Shown: positions 57,855-64,000 of the stretch, in pieces | Layout: every line of letters begins with the position of its first letter | Numbering within the stretch: position 1 is the stretch's first letter | DNA from: Adenophora triphylla var. japonica | Lineage: Eukaryota; Streptophyta; Magnoliopsida; Asterales; Campanulaceae | Direction of reading: 5' to 3' | Length of the DNA: 64,000 nucleotides | Assembly: GCA_022495995.1 (NCBI GenBank) | Contig: JAFEMH010002077.1 | Coordinates: 124,001 to 188,000 of the forward strand | The notes under the pieces: generated by a model | The model's input: the letters and a program-made list of their open reading frames with translations, nothing else | Database searches by the model: none | What the model was told of the DNA's origin: nothing | Made by a program: the position numbers and the translations under genes

Positions 57855-59246
57855 AACTCTCCCACACTTAAGCTTTTGCTTGTCCCCAAGCAATTTTTAG
57901 GATGAAAATACGGAGAGGGAGAAAAAGAAAAGAAAAGCAAGAATGATCCCTCAGAAAATAAAGTAGCAAGCCCTAAATTCCTTTTGGATAATGCCTTCAT
58001 CTTTCTAGTCATATTTTGTATACCTTTAAAATTTATTTAGAAAGAAGCATTTTGGGGATATTTTAAAAGAGATAATTTGTAAGACAATAACCTAATATAG
58101 CATATATAGAATTTGATCAAGTAAAACATGCTAGGAGGATAAATCTTAGATCCATTTCTTGGTAAAAGAGAAGCTTCCACTCTTTAGAGTGATTTTTGAG
58201 AGAAATGAATTTATTTCTATAAAATGTACAAAGGGAAGTATAAACATTTATTCACAAACTAGAAGTTTCCGAAGAATCGTATTGCATTCTTGAATCACAA
58301 GGGTGAAAAGATGGATGATGATAGTGGAAAAATCTTATCAAAGTTTAAACAATTTTATCTTATTTTTACACGTGTTATATTTTTGCAAAAGACCTTAGTT
58401 ATTTTTTATCCTTTCAAGTAGGAGACATTGTGGCTGCGAACCCCATGTTCCTAATACTTAGATCAAGAATACTTTTGGATATTACTTCCTTTTGGCAAGG
58501 AAGCATCGTCGCAGCGAACGCCGTGCCCCGAGTTACTTAGGAAGTAATAGGTTTCTTTTTTGCTTTTAAGGCTTGGTGACTAAGTCACTCTTTTAGCAAT
58601 AAGATAAAAATGCCTAAACTTGATTTGATTAGTGGAAAATGGAAAGATGGGATTTTGATGAAGAGGTGTGATTCAAGGGATGCAAAACAAAGGGTGCTTC
58701 TAATAAGGGAATAAACATTTAATAAAATTTAAAATGTACAATTTTAAAGAAATATTTTCAATATATATTTTTTTCATAAGAATGACCAAGTGTAGATTGA
58801 TAAAGTTTCCTTCTAATCAAATGCCTTTTTCTTGATAAAACCCTATATTTTGCTATACTAATTTATGAGGCTTTCAATTATTTCAAAAAAATATCCCTAT
58901 ATTTTTCTCTTTATAAATTTCTAAATTTATAGAAAATATGAGATGAAAGAAAATGGCATTATTCTAGGGCAAATGGCAAGCATAAGAGATAAAGATTATG
59001 GATCATCATATGGATTATATATATATATTTTTTTTTATATACTATACATGCATAAAATGAAAATGCAACTAAGTTAAAAAGAAAAAATTACACTAGAAAG
59101 CAAGTAAATCTAGACTAAAAAGCAAGTAAATTTAAACTAGAAAACGAAAATAAAATAAAGATAGGTATACCCCCCCACACTTGAATGAATATTGTCCTCA
59201 ATGTTTCAAGGAACAATGTCAAATTCGGGAGGGTAAGAAAAACTTA
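57855..59246 (-). other. 3' non-coding region of element H with two polypurine motifs
   Basis: 57855-57890 reads on the minus strand GGGGACAAGCAAAAGC...AGTGTGGGAG, the polypurine tract next to the LTR. A second motif GAGGACAATATTC...AGTGTGGGGGGG lies at 59169-59204, just after the polyprotein stop. In between, AT-rich non-coding sequence with one imperfect repeat (58430 and 58500, GTGGCTGCGAACCCCATG versus GTCGCAGCGAACGCCGTG). Confidence 0.6.
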
Positions 59247-59595
59247 CTAAGACGGTGGTGGTTGAGGAAAGTCGTCCCAATTGTTGACCCCATAGTAGAA
59301 AATTGTGTTCACTTGCCTTTGAATCGTATTCACACGATTTTGTATATCATTCCGGAAGTAATGGAATTCATTGTTGAAAGTTTCGAACCGAGTCATTATT
59401 TGATTGTTTTGAAGCTCGATCCGGTCAAACCTGTCATTAAAATCCGGCGGCAATTGGGGTAGGTTGGGATGGTGTTGCTCTCTCTCTTCTTCTTCTTCCT
59501 CCTCTTGGTTTGCTTGGCTTGATTGGCCCTCCCCTTGGATCATAGAATTAGGAAAGATCCAAGTTTGAAATTGATGGGTTCGGGCAACGGGGAGG
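59247..59595 (-). pseudogene. C-terminal tail of element H polyprotein, truncated by E
   Basis: Minus frame with a run of Glu (EEEEEEE) and LQNNQIMTRFETFNNEFHYF ... QRQVNTIFYYGVNNWDDFPQ, ending at 59247. Tails of this kind (heptad-like, Pro-rich end) occur after integrase in Athila-like elements. The apparent first residues come from the inserted LTR of E, so the start is artificial. Confidence 0.5.
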
Positions 59596-59878
59596 TGTAA
59601 GTGCTCCAATTTGAGTTGGTAGTTTTTTCGTTAGAAAGTTAACGAAAGTTTTAACATTTCTAACATTTCTAACAATCTCTAACCTTCCTAACCAAGCAAG
59701 AGTAGGTTAGGGTTTGCCATTTAAAGTTAAACCAAAAAAAGAATCCAAAAAAGCAAAAGAATTAAGAAAATCCCGAAACAGCAAGTTGAAAAACAATTTC
59801 TGCTGATATTTTGAAAAATATTCTTCCTGTTCAAAGCCTGGAGCAGCATTTAATGCACCAGGCACGTTTTACAACCCC

Positions 59879-59918
59879 ATCCGCGCGGATGTCTTTGTCA
59901 CTCACAGTGTCCTATAAA
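59879..59918 (+). promoter_or_regulatory. Palindrome and TATA box in U3 of element E
   Basis: Perfect 12-bp palindrome ATCCGCGCGGAT (59879-59890), 22 bp, then TATAAATT (59913). The gap equals that in B (21) and D (23) within one base. Transcription start expected near 59945. Confidence 0.65.
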
Positions 59919-61283
59919 TTGAACCCTCCTCTCTCAGTTTACAGAACACATTTTGACACAGCAACGAAGTTCTGGCGAAATATAGAGAGAAAACAGTGGG
60001 AATCCTTTGATTGCCACCATTTTCTCTTGAATATTTCCCAATCCACTCCAAACATTCTCAAATCACTCTTAAACACACCAAGCTCAAGCTTGAAACACTA
60101 CTCAAGAGGAAGATTAGGGAGAAAACATGGAGGACTTAAGTGTTATCCACTTGTTTTCTCTTTGATCAACTCTATCATCAAACCCTAAACACATTCAAGC
60201 CTTGAATCCACCCAAACACAAATCCAAACACCAAATCTTGATACTCCTCAAGTCAAAACACCAAATCTTGATACTCCTCAAGTCAAATTCCAAGCCTAGG
60301 AAGATAGGGTGTCACCATTGGTAAAGCCCTCCTTCTCAAAACCCTAAAATTCACTTTTGACTTCTTGTTCATCTTGTTCTTCTTACTTGGATCTACTTGA
60401 TGTTTAGTTTAACTTGAGTTTTGACCCAAGATGGTCATCTTGAAGTTCATCTTCATGAATGACCATCTCAAATGGTCTATATTTTAAATCTCTAAATTGA
60501 TTTTTTCTCTTTAATTTCATTTCTACAAAATATCCCCTTTCCCTTTGCAAAGGACATGTTTAAACCCCATAAATTCCCCAAGGATGACTTGAATATGATA
60601 ACCACTCAATAAAAAGTAGTGGTATCAAGTCTAGGGATGAAAATGGGGTGAACATAGATGCAAATCCCCCAAAAATCACATTTTCCCTCAAGAACATCTT
60701 GCTGTCCAGTAGCATTGTTCTGAGACCTCAGTCCATTTTCTTATTTTTTGGACCCAGTAAAACTTGGAATTGGATGTTGACTACAAAACACTTTTTGTAG
60801 CCAACATCCAGATCTTTCCAGACATATTTTTATTTTATTTTTGAGTAAGTAAAACTCCTTTTTCAATTTTTCTTTTAGAGGCCAGTTCATCAGCTTCTGG
60901 AAATCCAGATTTCACATCTGAGATTTCCAGAAGGTTTTGACCCTCAAATTACTTCCAAAATGGAAAGTTTCTTTGCAGAAACCCTATTTAGGGTGTTTTA
61001 AGCAACTTTCATTCTCGGACTTTCCCCAGATTCTGAGGTTTTGAAGCCTTTAAGTCCATTTCAAAGTCAAGGGTCAACTGCCTTCTTTCATTCTGGCAGA
61101 ATTGCTTTTCAAATCCAAAAATCTTTTGAGTGCCAAGACTCAACCCAAAAATTCTCCAAAAATCATGGGATCAGTTTAAAGTCTTAAAAAGAGATCCCAA
61201 TTTTCACTTTTCCCAGTTTCAAATTATTTTGGTCAAAACACACACACACGCACACACACACAACAAAAGGATTTCAAATGTTT

Positions 61284-61358
61284 GGAAGACTCGTTTTACG
61301 AGGCGCGTCGGGTGCACACTAACGTCCTTCCCGACGCGTAACATGACCTCCGAACCTA
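61284..61358 (+). promoter_or_regulatory. Paired LTR hairpins (element E copy)
   Basis: CTCGT-TTT-ACGAG followed by arms CGCGTCGGG and CCCGACGCG (9 perfect pairs and an outer G.U), loop beginning TG and ending CTT, then TGACCTCCGAACC. About 100 bp before the LTR end, after a CA-repeat. Confidence 0.7.
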
Positions 61359-61457
61359 AATCTCTGATCTCGGGCTTTTTTCAAAGTTTTGGCCCTTAAA
61401 ACAAAAATGGCGTGGCGACTCCGTTTGATTCACAAAAAAAAATCGGGTACATCACAG

Positions 61458-61475
61458 TGGCGACTCCGCTGGGGA
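61458..61475 (+). other. Primer-binding site, element E
   Basis: TGGCGACTCCGCTGGGGA, one base after the LTR end CA (61456). Identical to B and D. Confidence 0.85.
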
Positions 61476-62828
61476 CTAATAAGCTTTTTCTAAAAAAAAT
61501 GATATTTGGTATATTGGTGGAAACCATTAAACTTCCCGTTATCGCCTCCTAACACGAGTCGGGGATAAATTGTGGTTTAACAATCCCACGTACCGGTATC
61601 ATTGTTTTCAAAAAAAAAAGAAAAAAGCTTTTTGAGGGTCAAGCTTCCGTCTCAACATTTGAAAACCCTTTGCTTTGTGTGTGTTGATTTTTGCACGTTT
61701 TCGTGTTTGTTTTGGCCGCCTCGGAAAAGTCAAAATTTTGACTGTCGGGAATAAAGTCCCTAATTATTGGAATTTTTGTGCTCATGTGCTTATGTGCTCA
61801 TTTCATTTCAAAAAAAAAAATTTCAAAAAAAAAAGAAAAAATTCAAAAAAAAAAAATCATGCATCATGCCTTTTAAGACACATAAAAATTCCTATTTTAC
61901 TCAGAAAAAGAAGATAGACTGCTTGCACACTACGCGCACGTGACCGTACACTGCACACTACGTCCTTAACCCGGGGAAATCCTTGTCGCGGTCCGTTTGG
62001 TCTTATTACGCCTCTCGGATGAGCACAGGACTACCCAAACATCCCATGGAGCCTCGTGTCGACCATGCACTTGTCCGTGACACACTTTGTCCGAGACCCG
62101 GTTGGTTTTTAGTCTGGTCTGTGTCATGCCATGTCCGTGTATAGACCTTTCCTTTCAAGCCTCTGTCGGCATACCGGCTCAATATCTTTCGGGTCCCTAA
62201 TCGGTCGAAGTTACGCCGGTTTTCCGCCGCGAGACTTTGACCAAGATATTGACCGGCGCCTTGACTTCGGCTCGGCGGCACAAATTATACACGACTCCCG
62301 GCATTGACCTTTGAGTCATCAAGGATTAATGACTATTCCATGCCTAATTACGGCTTAATGACGACAAGTCAAGATCAATCGTGGACGCTTATCGGTCAAA
62401 TCATGCCGACTTTTTGTCGAGCCCTCGGACATGATCTTGACTTTTGACGTCGGCTTTGTCCGTAATTTACATCGAATGCTCGTTAAGACTCGATTACCCG
62501 CCGGACTTTTAGGATCGTTTTCTTTCGGTCGGTGGGACCCGCTTGCCCTATAGGACCCTCGCCCGGGTGTCCCACCCCAGGGAGGTCGAAATACGGGTGG
62601 AATACGAGGGGCTTATAGACGTAGTGACGGGGCCCGGCGATCCGGGAATCGAGTAGTTTGCGAAAAAGAAGAGCAATCTTTTCCAACCGATTAGGTTAAT
62701 AAAACATGTTTTAAGTAAACATGAACAAATAATCGCATGTTGCATGAGCCGAAAGCCCAAACACCTACCCTCCTTTCATTCCCGAGACATCGAACCCTCG
62801 TGTCTTTCCCCATGACTCCGCACAAAGG
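61476..62828 (+). other. Leader of element E
   Basis: Non-coding. A-rich tracts at 61808-61855, remnants of the CACACTACG repeat (61925-61970), then blocks shared with A and B on their sense strand (CTTTTCCAACCGATTAGG, AAACATGTTTTAAGTAAACA near 62680-62720). Contains the conserved stem-loop 62548-62618. Confidence 0.6.
62548..62618 (+). promoter_or_regulatory. Conserved leader stem-loop (element E copy)
   Basis: Arms CTATAGGACCCTCG and CGAGGGGCTTATAG, 71 bases in total, identical arms to B. The loop has a possible inner stem (GTCCCACCCC / GGGTGG-type pairing). Confidence 0.6.
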
Positions 62829-64000
62829 TTGGTTTCGGGCACGGGTCACCGTTTAATCGGTTGGGAAGAGTCAAGCGCATCATCGGCTTCACCGTCTGTT
62901 CCGACTCCGAATTTTAGAATGTCTGCATCAGCGGTAACGATGGGGACAACGTCACTCCGCCTCCGGGACTCCTCGGACGGAACAACGGTGGAATCGGCTA
63001 GCCGAACGGATGAGAGTGCGCCGGGAAGCACAGTTGAACAGCCTTATGGAGGCTATCAAAAGCCATGGATTGGCCGCCAGTCTCAACCCGGATGGCACCT
63101 TCACTGTGGAAGAAGAGGAAGACCACAATCCCGCTCTTGGTCAACCCGACTACTCCAGGATGCCACCACCGGCCTCCCACGATACTACCACCAGAGCCCA
63201 TGCTCCTCGCTCCCTAGGTCAGCCAGCTCCCCAGCTGCAGACCTTTGGATCCATGCGGCTGACGGGACGAGCCGGTTCGCAATGCCTCAGTGGGGACAAA
63301 GTCAGTACGGAATGCCTTCCCGTGGTTGGGGATACCCCGGAATGCTACAGCAAATTGGGATCCCGCCTCAGTTTGGGACCAATCAATCCGGACCTTCACA
63401 TCAACAGCCACAATTTGGAACGCCGCCACAATCTGGTTCTGGGCCACAGTCAGGAGCCCCTCCTCAGAATGGTACTGGTTCGATTGCTCCTCACACGGCT
63501 TTCACAAATCCATTCACTCGGACTTCTATGGGTTATCGAAGCCTTCATCCCGGCTTCATCCGAATCACCGGGACCACGGTATCCTCTCGGTTATGCATCC
63601 TCGCCACAACCGGCCATGCAATTCAACAACCGGGGACGGCGGCCCGCACTTAAGCCTACTTATGGGCCTCCCTCCGAAAATCCAAGCCATATGGCTACCT
63701 CGAATCTGCCTCCATCTTCTCTGCCGATTGGAAGCCAACGGCAAGTCGCTGGGTTCTATCCTTTTGCCCCAGCTCCTACCTACACTCCCAGGGGTAATTT
63801 GGGCCAGGACGAGTTTTCACCTATGCTCAGGGATATGGTATTCCTTCCACCAATGCACCACCAACGGCTAGTCCTCTTCCTAGCTTAAATATCGGCTCGG
63901 GAATTCCCGCTCCGCCTTTGGATCCCCAATTGGCTTGGTTTATGGAGCAACACAAGGGAATGAAAGCACGCATTGCTGAATTGACCGCCAAAAAGAACAC
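62829..64000 (+). pseudogene. gag N-terminal part of element E, frameshifted and cut by the window end
   Basis: Three frames carry it. LNSLMEAIKSHGLAASLNPD then GTFTVEEEEDHNPAL (63030-63150) corresponds to the N-terminal part of A's gag (GTFVTVEDDD). A Gln/Pro/Gly-rich stretch MPQWGQSQYGMPSRGWGYPG follows in another frame (63280-63540). At the very end LDPQLAWFMEQHKGMKARIA matches LDPTIAWMVEQMKDLKAT of A. The core and zinc knuckle lie beyond 64000. At least two frameshifts. Confidence 0.7.

Larger units (their letters stand above)
56277..59595 (-). mobile_element. Element H: 3' part of an Athila-type element
   Basis: On the minus strand: the tail of a polyprotein, a non-coding 3' region, a polypurine tract and the 3' LTR. 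It interrupts exon 1 of F's antisense gene (left five-mer GCCAG) and is itself cut by element E at 59596. LTR text such as CCGCAAGCGCACGGG and GGTCGATCCCACAGAGA matches the reverse complement of G's LTR end in style, hence the Athila assignment. Confidence 0.75.
59596..61456 (+). repeat. 5' LTR of element E
   Basis: 1861 bp. TATA box TATAAA at 59913-59918 preceded by a perfect palindrome ATCCGCGCGGAT. A 30-bp tandem duplication (AACACCAAATCTTGATACTC...) lies at 60227-60287, a (CA)n tract at 61241-61262, the paired hairpins at 61284-61358, and an internal primer-site-like copy TGGCGACTCC at 61413-61422. The partner LTR is outside the window, so the start is inferred from TG and similarity to B and D. 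Confidence 0.8.
59596..64000 (+). mobile_element. Element E: 5' part of a Tat/Ogre-like element
   Basis: Complete 5' LTR (59596-61456), primer-binding site, 1.3-kb leader and the beginning of gag; runs off the right end. LTR ends TGTAAGTGCTCC...ATCACA follow the same pattern as B and D. The same hairpins, leader stem-loop and primer site as in A and B show these are relatives. Inserted into element H (left five-mer GGAGG). Confidence 0.85.

Noticed and set aside
59596..59609. Start codon of the H tail ORF at 59609
   Set aside because: It lies within the LTR of the inserted element E, so it is an artificial fusion.
23041..61456. GTAAGT at the LTR start (TGTAAGT in B, D, E) as a functional 5' splice site
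   Set aside because: It matches the donor consensus but is simply the shared LTR terminus; no acceptor pairing or evidence of use.
1..64000. Host genes, tRNA or rRNA genes between elements
   Set aside because: All recognisable coding sequence belongs to retroelements or their antisense passengers; every inter-gene stretch is within an element.

Overview
This window is a piece of a plant nuclear genome, probably a flowering plant with a repeat-rich genome. I see no host gene, rRNA or tRNA. It is almost entirely a stack of LTR retrotransposons of the Ty3/gypsy superfamily. They belong to the Tat/Ogre-like lineage (second RNase H after the RT-linked one, primer-binding site beginning TGGCGACTCC, antisense genes 3' of pol) and to the Athila lineage (DLGASIN protease, characteristic gag tail). 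The species cannot be named from the sequence.

Layout. Element A (1-6312, minus strand): protease, gag, leader, primer-binding site and a truncated 5' LTR of a Tat-like element. Element B (6313-24459, minus): a complete but decayed Tat-like element of about 18 kb with 1.4-kb LTRs, a gag remnant, protease with a G-patch-like segment, RT, two RNase H segments and integrase. Between integrase and the 3' LTR it carries two antisense (plus-strand) genes, one with a plant mobile domain and a visible exon/intron structure. Element D (24460-24561 plus 34391-40895, minus): a 5' LTR, primer-binding site and a non-coding interior without gag-pol. Element C (24562-34390, minus; TSD CCTGT; 605-bp LTRs) sits inside D. 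Element F (40896-41727 plus 49018-56276, plus strand): gag/protease, pol, a 67-bp tandem repeat and a spliced antisense gene. Element G (41728-49012, plus; TSD GCTTC) sits in F's protease; it is an Athila-type element with gag and protease but no RT or integrase. Element H (56277-59595, minus): the 3' LTR and 3' end of an Athila-type element that cuts F's antisense gene. Element E (59596-64000, plus): 5' LTR, primer-binding site, leader and gag start of a Tat-like element that cuts H and runs off the window.

No coding region appears fully functional: nearly all contain frameshifts or stops. The main interest is regulatory and structural. (1) LTRs of A, B, D and E share two consecutive hairpins; the second stem has different sequences in different elements with compensating changes. 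(2) Leaders of A, B and E share a 70-71-nt stem-loop. (3) B, D and E each have their own CG-rich palindrome 21-23 bp upstream of the LTR TATA box; H and G have palindrome or inverted-repeat clusters further upstream. (4) B's palindrome GGTCCGTACGGACC occurs as a pair 30-31 bp apart both in its LTR and upstream of each of its two antisense genes, suggesting common regulation of the element and its passenger genes.
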